A DNA stretch of 64,000 nt from NCBI GenBank assembly GCA_016219875.1, contig JACRJZ010000146.1:159122-223121 (forward strand). Reading direction: 5' to 3'. Of the stretch, positions 9,008 to 17,131 are shown in pieces. This stretch comes from Verrucomicrobiota bacterium (GTDB lineage: Bacteria; Verrucomicrobiota; Verrucomicrobiia; Limisphaerales; JACRJZ01). Each line of letters begins with the position of its first letter. The first letter of the stretch is position 1. The position numbers were made by a program, and so were the translations under genes. The notes below the pieces were generated by a model that was not told the DNA's origin, made no database searches, and worked only from the letters and a program-made list of their open reading frames with translations.

Positions 9008-9769
9008 CTATCCAAAGATTCCCATCACGTAATCATACGTCCGTTTGTCTTTGGTCTTGTCACTGAAGATGACTTCGTTGGAGTCGAGTTCAATGATTTC
9101 GCCGTTCCACAGGAACATGGTGCGGTCGGCCAGGCGCCGGGCCTGTTGCGTGAGGTTGGTGACCAGGATGATGGTCATGTTTTTCCGCAGTTCCTTCAGC
9201 ACGTCTTCGATGCGCATCGTCGTGACCGGGTCGATGGCGATGCTGAATTCGTCCAGGCAGAGAATCTCCGGCTGGTGCGAGAGGGCGCGGGCGATGGTGA
9301 GGCGCTGTTGCTGGCCGCCGGAAAGCTTGGTGCCGAGACTGTCGAGGCGATCCTTGACTTCATCCCAGAGAGCAGCTTGGCGGAGACACTGCTCGACGAT
9401 GTTGTCGAGTTCGCCGTTGCGGGTCATGCCCGCGCAGCGCGGAGCAAAGGCCACGTTGTCGTAGATGCTGATGGGCAGGCCCACCGGCAGCGGGGCCACC
9501 ATGCCGATTTTACGGCGCAGGCCGTAGAGGTCTTTCACACGGCGCACGTCCTCGCCGTCCACTTTGACGGTGCCGGAGACGGTGGCCTCGGCGCTGAAGT
9601 CGATGGTGCGGTTCAGGCAGCGGAGCAGCGAGGTTTTGGCGGACTGGGCTGGGCCGATCACGCCGAAGATTTCGTTGCGGTAGATGTCGAACGAAATCCC
9701 GTGGATGACTTCCTTCGTCCCGTAGGCGAGACGCAGATCCTGGACTTCGATGTGTTTTTCGGCGGTCAT
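9008..9769 (-). CDS. pstB: Phosphate ABC transporter ATPase with degenerate Walker A, Q- and H-loops (PstB2)
   Basis: This is the second PstB paralogue, 253 residues. The signature motif is canonical (LSGGQQQRLTIAR, residues 149-161) and the Walker B Asp-Glu is kept (LCLDE). The ATP-binding side is damaged: Walker A reads GPAQSAKT (Gly to Ala before the Lys, residues 39-46), the Q-loop Gln is Pro93 (GMVAPLPVG), the D-loop is IAID and the switch His is Asn205 (LVTNLTQQ). On its own such a subunit should hydrolyse ATP poorly. It lies between pstA (7 bases away) and pstB1, so it is expressed with both. Confidence 0.92.
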   Translation of the reverse strand: MTAEKHIEVQDLRLAYGTKEVIHGISFDIYRNEIFGVIGPAQSAKTSLLRCLNRTIDFSAEATVSGTVKVDGEDVRRVKDLYGLRRKIGMVAPLPVGLPISIYDNVAFAPRCAGMTRNGELDNIVEQCLRQAALWDEVKDRLDSLGTKLSGGQQQRLTIARALSHQPEILCLDEFSIAIDPVTTMRIEDVLKELRKNMTIILVTNLTQQARRLADRTMFLWNGEIIELDSNEVIFSDKTKDKRTYDYVMGIFG

Positions 9770-9776
9770 CGCGAGT

Positions 9777-10682
9777 TCACCATTTCTTCCGATTGCGGAG
9801 CCAGACCCGGAGCGTGATGGCGGCGGCGTTCACCACCAGCACCAAACCAAGCAGCACGACCGCTGTGGCGAAGGGAATCGATTCCTTCACGCCGGGCACT
9901 TGCGTGGAAATCGTGTAGAGGTGCATCGAAAGCGCCATGCACTGCTCGTGGAGTTGGTAGGGGAACAGGTCGCCCTTTTGCACCGCTTTGAAGAAGACGG
10001 CGCCGGTGAACATGATGGGCGCGGTTTCGCCGGCGGCGCGGCTGACTTGCAGGATCACGCCGGTGAGGATGCCGCTGATGGAATTGGGCAGCACGATGGC
10101 CTGGATGGTTTGCCAGCGCGTGGCGCCGACGTTCCAGCAGGCCTCGCGAAAACTGCGCGGCACGCTGGCCAGCGCCTCGCGGGTGCTGGCGACGATCACC
10201 GGCAACGTCATGATGGCCAGGGTGAGCGAGGCGGAAATGATGGAGTAACCGAACTTCGCCGCATAGACGAACGCGCCCAGGCCGAAGAGCGCGTGAACGA
10301 TGCTGGGCACGCCCGCGAGGTTGATGACGGCGAGATTGATGATGCGATTGAGCCAGTTGTCCTTGGCGTATTCGTTGAGATAGACCGCCGCCAAAATGCC
10401 GATGGGCGCGGACACGGCCAGCGAGATAAACACCAGGTAGATGGTGCCCACGAAGGCGGGCCAGATGCCGCCTTCCTTCATGCCGCGGATGGGGACATCC
10501 AGGATGAAGCCCAGGCTGAGCGACGGCCAGGCGCGTTCGACCAGGTAACCCAGGATGAGCAGCAGCGGCACAATCATGGCCGCCGCCATGCCGGCGAAAA
10601 TCCACTTCGCCGCTGCTTCCTGTCGGAACTTGCTCCGGACGAGCGGCGTCTCCGTGAACATGGTTTTCGGATCGCGATTCAT
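9777..10682 (-). CDS. pstA: Phosphate ABC transporter permease PstA
   Basis: This is the inner-membrane permease of the Pst system. It has about six hydrophobic helices, the first being IFAGMAAAMIVPLLLILGYL. The BPD_transp_1 coupling region EACWNVGATRWQTIQAIVLP (EAA-like loop) contacts the ATPases. About 301 residues is usual. The start overlaps the stop of pstC by ATGA, indicating translational coupling. The repeat-free junction with pstB2 is only 7 bases. Confidence 0.93.
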   Translation of the reverse strand: MNRDPKTMFTETPLVRSKFRQEAAAKWIFAGMAAAMIVPLLLILGYLVERAWPSLSLGFILDVPIRGMKEGGIWPAFVGTIYLVFISLAVSAPIGILAAVYLNEYAKDNWLNRIINLAVINLAGVPSIVHALFGLGAFVYAAKFGYSIISASLTLAIMTLPVIVASTREALASVPRSFREACWNVGATRWQTIQAIVLPNSISGILTGVILQVSRAAGETAPIMFTGAVFFKAVQKGDLFPYQLHEQCMALSMHLYTISTQVPGVKESIPFATAVVLLGLVLVVNAAAITLRVWLRNRKKW

Positions 10683-11626
10683 TTCTTGCGAATGCCGCGG
10701 ACGATCAGGTCAGCGATCAAGTTGACGGCGAAGGTGAGGGTGAAGAGCAGCACGCCGGTCAGGAAGAGCACGCGATAATGGTCAGAGCCGGCGGGGGCTT
10801 CGCCCAGTTCCGCGGCGATGTTGGCGGTGAGCGTGCGCACGGAATCCAGAATGCCGCTGGGGATGTGGACGGCGTGGCCGGTCGCCATGAGCACGGCCAT
10901 CGTCTCCCCCACGCCGCGGCCCACGCCCAAGAGCACAGCCGCGAGGAGGCCGTTCTTGGCCGCCGGCATGAGCACGCGCCAGATGAGTTGCCAGCGGGTG
11001 GCGCCCAGGGCGATGCCCGCTTCGCGGAACGAGTCGGGTACGGCTTTGAGGGCGTCTTCGCCGATGGAGACGATGATCGGCACGCTCATCAGGGCGAGAA
11101 TAATGCCGCCGTTGAGAATGTTCACGCCGACGGGCGCGCCGGTGTATTGCACGATCAACTTGCTCATCACCGTGAGGCCGATGAAGCCCCAGACCACGCT
11201 CGGAATGGCGGCCAGCAGTTCGATGACGATCTTGAGCGTCTCCTTCACCTTCGGCCCGCAGAATTCGGAGATGTAGATGGCTGCGCCCAGCCCAAAGGGC
11301 ACGGCGATGACCATGGCCACGCCGGTGACGCTGAACGTGCCGACGATCATGGCCAGCACACCGTAGCGCTTGTTCACTTCGGAGGTCGGATACCATTCCG
11401 TGCTGAAGAGGAACTGCGCGAGGCTGAACTTCCCGCCGAAGAGCACGGGCGCGGCTTCCTTGAACACGAAGACAAAAATGCTCAGGACGAAAACGATCGC
11501 GCTGATACCGCAGAGGTAGATCAACCCCGTGAGCGTCCTTTCGCCGAAGACAGCCCACGCCGGACGGTGCGCCTCGCGAACGGCGAAGCTGAAGTTGGCG
11601 GGCTGCTTTGAGTCTGGCACGGTCAT
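10679..11626 (-). CDS. pstC: Phosphate ABC transporter permease PstC
   Basis: This is the second permease subunit of Pst. It has a long cytoplasmic N-terminus, a first helix LIYLCGISAIVFVLSIFVFVF, and the conserved region with EFCGPKVKETLKIVIELLAAIPSVVWGF characteristic of PstC. The EAA loop is SFREAGIALGATRWQLIWRVLMP. The start was set at ATG 11626 (TVPDSKQP); an upstream ATG at 11668 would add 14 residues. It lies about 100 bases downstream of pstS. Confidence 0.92.
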   Translation of the reverse strand: MTVPDSKQPANFSFAVREAHRPAWAVFGERTLTGLIYLCGISAIVFVLSIFVFVFKEAAPVLFGGKFSLAQFLFSTEWYPTSEVNKRYGVLAMIVGTFSVTGVAMVIAVPFGLGAAIYISEFCGPKVKETLKIVIELLAAIPSVVWGFIGLTVMSKLIVQYTGAPVGVNILNGGIILALMSVPIIVSIGEDALKAVPDSFREAGIALGATRWQLIWRVLMPAAKNGLLAAVLLGVGRGVGETMAVLMATGHAVHIPSGILDSVRTLTANIAAELGEAPAGSDHYRVLFLTGVLLFTLTFAVNLIADLIVRGIRKK

Positions 11627-11727
11627 TCGTTTGTGTGGCTGCGATGTTCCGATCAGGGCCGGCGGCACAAGGCATGAGAACCTCGTCCGCCAGGCCCCTG
11701 AACCGCCTGACGGCGGAACGAAAAAAA

Positions 11728-12651
11728 CTACTTCTTCCGCGCTTCCGGCGGGAGCGGCACGTAGCCGGTGGCTTCGACCACCTTCTGCCCGGCATCGGTG
11801 AGAATCCAGTGGATGTAGGCGGCCACGTCGCCGGTCGGCTCGCCCAAAGTGTAGAGATTCAGTGAACGGGCGATCGGGTACTTCTTGCTCAGCGTGTTGG
11901 CCACGCTCGGCTCGACGGCGGGCTCACCCTTCTTGGAAGCGACTTTAAGCATCTTGACTTTGCCCGGCTCGTTGTAGCCCATGCCGCTGTAGCCGATGGC
12001 CCCGACGGTGCCGGCGACCAGTTCCACCACTTCCTTGGAGCCGTTCATGTCGCGGGAACCGAGCTTGAAGTCCTTCTTGTTGAGGACGTGCTCGCGGAAG
12101 AACTCGTAGGTGCCGCTGCTGGACTGACGGCTGACGCGGATGATCTCGTCCTTGCCGCCGGGCATGGTCACGCCGAGGTCGGACCACTTGAGGGCTTTGC
12201 CGCCTTCGGCGTAGATGTCGGCGAGTTGTTCAACGGAGATCTCGGTGATCGGGTTGTCCTTGTGAACGTAAACCGCCAGAGCGTCGTAGCCGACAATGAC
12301 TTCCTTCGGTTCTTTGCCGGTGTTCTTCTTCGCCTGCTCGATCTCCTCTTTTTTCATGTCGCGGCTGGCGTTGGCGATGTCGATGGTGCCTTTGACCAGC
12401 GCCGCGATACCGACGCCGGAGCCGCCACCGGAGACTTCGATTTCCACGCTTGGCACGACCTTCTTGTATTCCTCGGCCCAGGCCTGGGCGAGGTTGACCA
12501 TCGTGTCGGAGCCTTTGTTTTGGATGACGGCCTTCTTCTCTGCAGCGGGTTTGTCTCCGCCGCCGCCGCACCCGGTGAGGATCAAGCTGGCCGCCAGGAA
12601 CGCCACGGCGCCCAAACAGGCGCCCCACTTCGTTGTTTTGTTCGTTTTCAT
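11728..12651 (-). CDS. pstS: Phosphate-binding lipoprotein PstS
   Basis: This is the periplasmic substrate-binding component of the Pst importer. The lipoprotein signal is clear: AFLAASLILTGC followed by a glycine run, so the mature N-terminal Cys is at residue ~28. The phosphate-binding motifs are GSDTMVNLAQAW, SGGGSGVGIAALVKGTIDIANASR and RQSSSGTYEFF, with a typical C-terminal IHWILTDAGQKVVEATGYVPL. It is the second gene of the operon, 27 bases after the phoU fusion gene. Confidence 0.93.
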   Translation of the reverse strand: MKTNKTTKWGACLGAVAFLAASLILTGCGGGGDKPAAEKKAVIQNKGSDTMVNLAQAWAEEYKKVVPSVEIEVSGGGSGVGIAALVKGTIDIANASRDMKKEEIEQAKKNTGKEPKEVIVGYDALAVYVHKDNPITEISVEQLADIYAEGGKALKWSDLGVTMPGGKDEIIRVSRQSSSGTYEFFREHVLNKKDFKLGSRDMNGSKEVVELVAGTVGAIGYSGMGYNEPGKVKMLKVASKKGEPAVEPSVANTLSKKYPIARSLNLYTLGEPTGDVAAYIHWILTDAGQKVVEATGYVPLPPEARKK

Positions 12652-12678
12652 TGGAGTCGGATGATTTGCTGTGTGTGC

Positions 12679-13794
12679 TTACCTGTTGTTCGTTTCACCA
12701 AAAATGGCTTCCACGAGGTCTTTGATGTGCTCGTGGAGAAAATTGAACGTGGTTTCGTAGGCCGCGATCATCTCGGCGTGGGTGCCCGAGACCTGAGACG
12801 GATCTTTCACGTACCAGTCGAGGAACACCACCTTGCGCGGGCGCGTCGGAAAAGCGCGCCGGGCCTCCGGGTCCAGCACGACAATGACGTTGTAGTGATC
12901 CAGATTGGGAACCTGCGTGACCGCCTTGGCCACCATGCGCGCAACATCAAAGCCTTTGTCCTTCATAAAGGAGACGGTCATCTGCTCGATGGGCCGCGGC
13001 TCGACCCCGGCGCTGGCAAAGGCAAACTGGGAAAGGTTGAAAGAATTGGCCACCGCCTCGGCCATCTGGCTCCGACAGGCGTTGTGTTGATCGACAAAGA
13101 GCACACGGAAGACCTCGGAACCGGGGTGCTTGGCGTATTCGCCGGTACACATGTAGAGCGTCTCCATGCAGATGTTGCGCGCTTGATCGGAGACGCGCTC
13201 GAGCCGGCGGTTGATCATCATGAGCGCGTTCAAGGCTTCGAACGGCATCTTCTGCTCGCGGAACAGCGCCACGAGGTCCTTGTTCAGCTTGCTCTTCAGC
13301 ATGTCCACGGCTTCCTCGGTGGCGATGGTCTTGCGCGCGAGTTCGGCGTCCTGGGCCAGGAACGCCTGCACGGCGTCGTGCAGCATGGGGATGGAAAGGT
13401 TGGCGAGTTCCTCGAACCGCTCGACCGGAAACTTGACGGTTTCCAACGAGAGAAGTTTGAGAGTCTGGCGCGCGATGCTCTCCGCGTAGTCCCCCACGCG
13501 CTCCAGTTCCAGGTCGAGCTTGATGGTGGCGTAGGCAAAGCGCAGCAGACCTGCCACCGGCTGCTGGCGCACGAGGAATTCCAGGCAGAGCCGGTCCACT
13601 TCCTTCTCCAACTCATCGATGTATTGGTCGCGGAGGATCACCGTGTAGGCATGCTGGCGGTTGCGTTCCACCAGGGCCTTGAGGCAGAGTCGCAGCGCCG
13701 TCTCGCCGCGCGTGGCCATCTCGGTCACTTTGGCCCGAATGCGTTCTACGTCGCGTTGCCGCGACTGCTCCAGATGAGTTGCCATAGTCTGCAC
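12679..13794 (-). CDS. phoU: PhoU fused to a low-molecular-weight phosphatase-like domain
   Basis: Residues ~1-220 form a PhoU protein with both metal-binding helical repeats (LERVGDYAESI near 98 and RRLERVSDQARNI near 197). PhoU normally represses PhoR through Pst. Residues ~228-371 are a low-molecular-weight tyrosine-phosphatase/arsenate-reductase fold: VLFVDQHNACRSQMAEA aligns with the C-x5-R loop and LDWYVKDPSQ with the general-acid Asp loop. The catalytic Cys of the loop is Asp235, while Arg241 and the acid loop are retained. The domain is therefore probably a binding or sensing module rather than a phosphatase. It heads the pst operon. The start could also be ATG 13785. Confidence 0.9.
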   Translation of the reverse strand: MQTMATHLEQSRQRDVERIRAKVTEMATRGETALRLCLKALVERNRQHAYTVILRDQYIDELEKEVDRLCLEFLVRQQPVAGLLRFAYATIKLDLELERVGDYAESIARQTLKLLSLETVKFPVERFEELANLSIPMLHDAVQAFLAQDAELARKTIATEEAVDMLKSKLNKDLVALFREQKMPFEALNALMMINRRLERVSDQARNICMETLYMCTGEYAKHPGSEVFRVLFVDQHNACRSQMAEAVANSFNLSQFAFASAGVEPRPIEQMTVSFMKDKGFDVARMVAKAVTQVPNLDHYNVIVVLDPEARRAFPTRPRKVVFLDWYVKDPSQVSGTHAEMIAAYETTFNFLHEHIKDLVEAIFGETNNR

Positions 13795-13811
13795 GATTCA
13801 GAGGTTTGCTG

Positions 13812-13855
13812 TCACAGGTTACGAAGAGATGGCCTGGAGGTTACGTTTTCGTGAC
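13812..13855 (-). promoter_or_regulatory. Candidate Pho box upstream of the phoU-pst-phoBR operon
   Basis: Read on the minus strand, GTCAC at 13855, GTAAC at 13844 and GTAAC at 13822 are spaced 11 and 22 bases apart, the helical period of PhoB direct repeats. The last unit ends about 18 bases before the phoU start codon, which is close for a promoter, so the true start could be slightly downstream. This is pattern-based and no -10 box was confidently identified. Confidence 0.5.
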
Positions 13856-13911
13856 AACCCTGGCAAGCGTTGTGAAACAGGACAAAGCGCAATGGGAGCA
13901 ACTTGTCCCTG

Positions 13912-14056
13912 CCGCCGTAGCGAAGACATTCCTGTCTGCCGTAGCGCAAGCTCTCCAGCCTGCGAAGCGTGCGAGCAATTCGGCCGTCCGCATCGTGGCG
14001 GACGGCCTGCCGACCGGAAAGCCGGCGAGACGGCAGGCTGGAAAGCGCTACGGCGG
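13912..14056. repeat. Complex palindromic repeat (TAGCG-bounded)
   Basis: The block begins CCGCCGTAGCG and ends CGCTACGGCGG, exact complements. In between are smaller hairpins (ACATTCCTGTCTG, GCCGTCCGCATCGTGGCGGACGGC and CCGACCGGAAAGCCGG). Related TAGCG-bounded hairpins recur at 33.2-33.4 kb. The 430-base gap 13795-14225 holds this repeat plus the two Pho-box candidates and no supported gene. Confidence 0.65.
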
Positions 14057-14160
14057 GAGTGTCCAGTTGCGCCCGAGCGCACGGTCAGCGTTTCCTCGCG
14101 GAGAAGGACGCCCCCCCGATCCAGCAAAACTGCCGGTTGTCACCTTGTGGCCACCACTCC

Positions 14161-14182
14161 GTCACAGGAATGTAACAATCCA
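14161..14182 (+). promoter_or_regulatory. Candidate Pho box upstream of the DUF47-pit operon
   Basis: GTCACaggaat directly followed by GTAACaatcca gives two half-sites with an 11-base period, matching the arrangement on the opposite side of this divergent region. It ends 43 bases before the DUF47 start codon. A further TGTGACAAG lies at 14207. It suggests PhoB control of the low-affinity transporter too; this is inferred from spacing only. Confidence 0.45.
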
Positions 14183-14225
14183 GCCTTTGCCGTCCGGCCA
14201 CGGATATGTGACAAGATCGGGCGCT

Positions 14226-14855
14226 ATGATTTCCCTGCAAAAGCTGTTGGGCAAAGACGACAAGTTCTTCAATCTGCTGGAAGCCAGCGCCGAGGAAGGG
14301 CGGGCCAGCGCGCACGCCTTGCGGCGGTTGCTGGAGAAACCGATCAACCCCTCGTCCCTGGAGGAATTGAGCCAATCGCGGCGCAAGGACAAGGCGATTA
14401 GGCAAGAGATCACCGAGCAAATCCTGAAGACGTTCGTGACCACGCTGGAGCGGGAGGATATCGAGCAACTGTCCAACGCGCTCTACAAGGTGCCCAAGAC
14501 CATCGAGAAATTCGCCGAGCGGTTTCTCATCTGCGCACCGCACTTGGGGAAGACGGATTTCAAACGGCAGGTTGCCCTGTTGGAAAAGGCCACCGACGAA
14601 ATGCTCTCCATGGTCAAACAATTGCGCCAGGGTGCTCACCTGGAGAAGATCAAGGAAGAGAACGTCAAACTCCAGAAATTGGAGGGTGAGGCGGACAAGC
14701 TCATTCTCGATCTGCTTCGCGACCTCTACAGCGGAAAACACACCGACATCGAGGTCATCGCCCTGAAGGAGCTTTACGAAATTCTGGAGAAGGTCATCGA
14801 CCGTTGCCGCGACGCGGGCAACGTCGTCACCCACATCGTTCTGAAACACTCCTGA
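14226..14855 (+). CDS. DUF47 family PhoU-like protein, Pit accessory
   Basis: This 209-residue all-helical cytosolic protein belongs to the PhoU-related DUF47 (YkaA-like) family, which regulates adjacent PiT phosphate transporters. It starts SLQKLLGKDDKFFNLLEASAEE and has the family ending LKELYEILEKVIDRCRDAGNVV with acidic metal-binding residues. The start at ATG 14226 is chosen because the upstream reading frame to 13806 consists of repeat and promoter sequence. The pit gene follows after 12 bases, so the two form an operon divergent from phoU-pst. Confidence 0.88.
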   Translation: MISLQKLLGKDDKFFNLLEASAEEGRASAHALRRLLEKPINPSSLEELSQSRRKDKAIRQEITEQILKTFVTTLEREDIEQLSNALYKVPKTIEKFAERFLICAPHLGKTDFKRQVALLEKATDEMLSMVKQLRQGAHLEKIKEENVKLQKLEGEADKLILDLLRDLYSGKHTDIEVIALKELYEILEKVIDRCRDAGNVVTHIVLKHS

Positions 14856-14867
14856 GCGACTGGCCGC

Positions 14868-15968
14868 ATGGAACTGGTCATCACCGTCATCCTGGTCGCG
14901 TTGGTGTTCGAGTACATCAACGGCTTCCACGACACCGCCAACTCCATCGCCACGGTGGTGTCCACCAAGGTGCTCACGCCGCGCGAAGCCATCGTGCTGG
15001 CCGCCGTGACCAACCTGTTTGGCGCACTGGTGGGCACCGCGGTGGCCAAGACGATTTCCTCCGGGTTGGTGGACGCGAGTTATGTCACCTCCCAAACCAT
15101 CGTTTGCGCGCTTCTCGGAGCCATCCTCTGGGACCTCATCACCTGGTATCTCGGCCTGCCGACCAGTTCGAGCCATGCGTTGATCGGCGGCCTGTGCGGC
15201 GCGGCGCTGGCCACGGCCCACAACAACTGGAAGGCCCTTATCTGGTCGGTGCCGCCGACGGCCGGACATCATTGGTGGGACGGCAAAGGGCTGCTCTACA
15301 AGGTCATCATTCCGATGTTCACCTCGCCCGTCTGCGGGTTGGTGCTCGGATTCGTCCTCATGGCCACGCTCTACGTGGTGCTGCGCAACTGGCGTCCGAT
15401 GACCGTGAGCCGCGTCTTCGGCAAGCTCCAGTTGCTCAGCGCCGGTTACATGGGTTTCAGCCACGGCAGCAACGACGCCCAGAAAACGATGGGCATCATT
15501 GCCCTCACTTTGCTGGCCGCCACCAAAGCCGGCACGTTCGATCATCTGCCAGGCTGGCTGCACTTCCTCTACACCCCTGAAGCTCCCAAGGGCCAGTCCC
15601 AGGACATTGCCACCTGGATCAAGGTGATCTGCGCCCTGACCATGTGCGCCGGCACGGCGGCCGGCGGCTGGCGCATCATCAGGACGATGGGCCATAAGAT
15701 GGTGAAACTGCAGCCCGTGCATGGCTTCGCGGCCGAAACCACGGCGGCCACGGTGCTCTTCACCGCCGCACACTTCGGCATGCCAGTCTCGACGACGCAC
15801 GCCATCTCCACCTCCATCATGGGCGTGGGTGCGGCCAAACGGTTCAACGCCCTGAAGCTGACTGTGGTGGAGCGCATCCTCTGGGCGTGGTTCCTGACGC
15901 TGCCAGCTTCGGCAGTGATTGCCTACGCGGCGATGTGGGTGGTACAGAAGACCGGCATGGCCCAATAA
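14868..15968 (+). CDS. pit: Low-affinity inorganic phosphate transporter (PiT family)
   Basis: This 366-residue, ~10-helix membrane protein imports phosphate, usually with a cation. The two PiT signature repeats are visible: EYINGFHDTANSIATVVSTK at the N-terminus and GFSHGSNDAQKTMGIIAL in the middle, plus the PVSTTHAISTSIMGVGAAKR and TSSSHALIGGL motifs. It is coupled to the DUF47 regulator just upstream. Together with the divergent Pst operon this puts both high- and low-affinity phosphate uptake under one intergenic region. Confidence 0.93.
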   Translation: MELVITVILVALVFEYINGFHDTANSIATVVSTKVLTPREAIVLAAVTNLFGALVGTAVAKTISSGLVDASYVTSQTIVCALLGAILWDLITWYLGLPTSSSHALIGGLCGAALATAHNNWKALIWSVPPTAGHHWWDGKGLLYKVIIPMFTSPVCGLVLGFVLMATLYVVLRNWRPMTVSRVFGKLQLLSAGYMGFSHGSNDAQKTMGIIALTLLAATKAGTFDHLPGWLHFLYTPEAPKGQSQDIATWIKVICALTMCAGTAAGGWRIIRTMGHKMVKLQPVHGFAAETTAATVLFTAAHFGMPVSTTHAISTSIMGVGAAKRFNALKLTVVERILWAWFLTLPASAVIAYAAMWVVQKTGMAQ

Positions 15969-15987
15969 GCCTGAAAGCCTGGCTTCC

Positions 15988-16938
15988 TCACTGCGTATCG
16001 CCTCGCGTCACACGGAGGAACACTTCCTCCAGGCCGAGTTCGTCCTCGTGCAACTCGGTCAACTTGGCCCCGCCTTTCACCAGCACTTCCGCAATGATGC
16101 TGTGGTCCACGTCATGGCTGGCCAGCGTGATCTTCAGTCGGCCATCCACCGGTTCGGTGCTGGCGATCTCCGGCCGGCCTTTGAGCAATTCCAAGGCTTG
16201 GGCAGGGTCGCTGGAAACTCGTACCCACATCACGCGCCCGGTCTGCATCTGGTCGCGCACGCCCTGCACGGGACCGCTGTAGATGAGCTTGCCCTTCTCG
16301 ATGATGGCCACCCGGTTGCAGAGCGTCTCCAACTCGCGCAGGATGTGCGACGAGATGATGATGGTTTTGCCCAGGCGCTGAAGCTCCTGCAAGATGGCCA
16401 TCATCTCGATGCGTGCGCGCGGGTCCAGGCCGCTGGCCGGTTCGTCCAGCAGCAGCAACGCGGGGTCGTGGATCAGCACGCGGGCCAGGCCGAGGCGTTG
16501 CTGCATCCCGCGGCTCAACGCGCCGATGAGCGCGCCCTTCTTCTCGGAAAGGCCCACCAACTCGAGCACGTCGTTTACCGTCTTCTCCCGTTGGGCGGTG
16601 GGGATCTTGTAGCACGCGCCGAAGAAATCGAGGTACTCCGTCACCTCCATGTCCTTGTACACGCCGAAGAAATCCGGCATGTAGCCGATGACGTGCCGCA
16701 CCGCGTCGGCCTGGCGCACGACATCGTGCCCGAGGATCGTAGCCGTGCCGGACGTGGGCGCGAGGAACGTGGCGAGGATGCGCAACGTCGTGGTCTTGCC
16801 CGCGCCGTTCGAGCCGATGAACCCAAACAGGTCGCCTTTCTGCACCGTCAGATCAAGGGCGTCGAGCGCCTTAAGCGCCCCGAAGCTGCGGGTGAGACCA
16901 AGGATTTGGACGGCGGGGATGGGAGGGGCGTCGTTCAT
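15988..16938 (-). CDS. ABC transporter ATP-binding protein (CcmA/NatA-like)
   Basis: This is an export-type ABC ATPase. Walker A GSNGAGKTT, Q-loop YMPDFFGVYKD, signature LSRGMQQRLGLAR, Walker B LLLLDEPASGLD and switch His in IISSHILREL are intact. The ~80-residue C-terminal extension is typical of drug/gliding/Nos-type ATPases. The start at ATG 16938 (NDAPPIPA) is preferred; the frame extends upstream only through a repeat. The next gene upstream encodes a large membrane/periplasmic protein, so the two may belong to one system. No canonical ABC-2 permease was found beside it. Confidence 0.88.
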   Translation of the reverse strand: MNDAPPIPAVQILGLTRSFGALKALDALDLTVQKGDLFGFIGSNGAGKTTTLRILATFLAPTSGTATILGHDVVRQADAVRHVIGYMPDFFGVYKDMEVTEYLDFFGACYKIPTAQREKTVNDVLELVGLSEKKGALIGALSRGMQQRLGLARVLIHDPALLLLDEPASGLDPRARIEMMAILQELQRLGKTIIISSHILRELETLCNRVAIIEKGKLIYSGPVQGVRDQMQTGRVMWVRVSSDPAQALELLKGRPEIASTEPVDGRLKITLASHDVDHSIIAEVLVKGGAKLTELHEDELGLEEVFLRVTRGDTQ

Positions 16939-16947
16939 AAGGGGTGT

Positions 16948-17131
16948 CAAAGTCCAAAGTCCAAAGTCCAAGGTCCAAAGTCATGTGCGCCGTCCGTTGG
17001 AAGTCGCAGTTGAAGCAATTCTGTATTTGTTCCCTCGGAAGGCGGAGTTGCCGAGATCTCGATCTTCATAGTCGCTCACTGACTTTGGGCGTCGGACGTT
17101 GGACTTTGGACCTTGGACCTTGGACTTGGCA
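16948..17131. repeat. Inverted low-complexity repeat (CCAAAGT units)
   Basis: Tandem CCAAAGT/CCAAGGT units at about 16950-16981 are complementary to tandem ACTTTGG/ACCTTGG units at about 17083-17127. The pair brackets the ~140-base gap between two minus-strand genes. The right block is read as the last ~15 codons of the upstream gene, whose tail RSKVQSPTSDAQS is therefore repeat-derived. Confidence 0.7.

Noticed and set aside
13912..14056. CRISPR array
   Set aside because: The repeats are inverted and nested, not regularly spaced direct repeats with unique spacers, and no cas genes are present.
14085..15965. 626-residue minus-strand frame opposite pit
   Set aside because: It is a shadow of the DUF47/pit genes; low-complexity composition and no recognisable motif.
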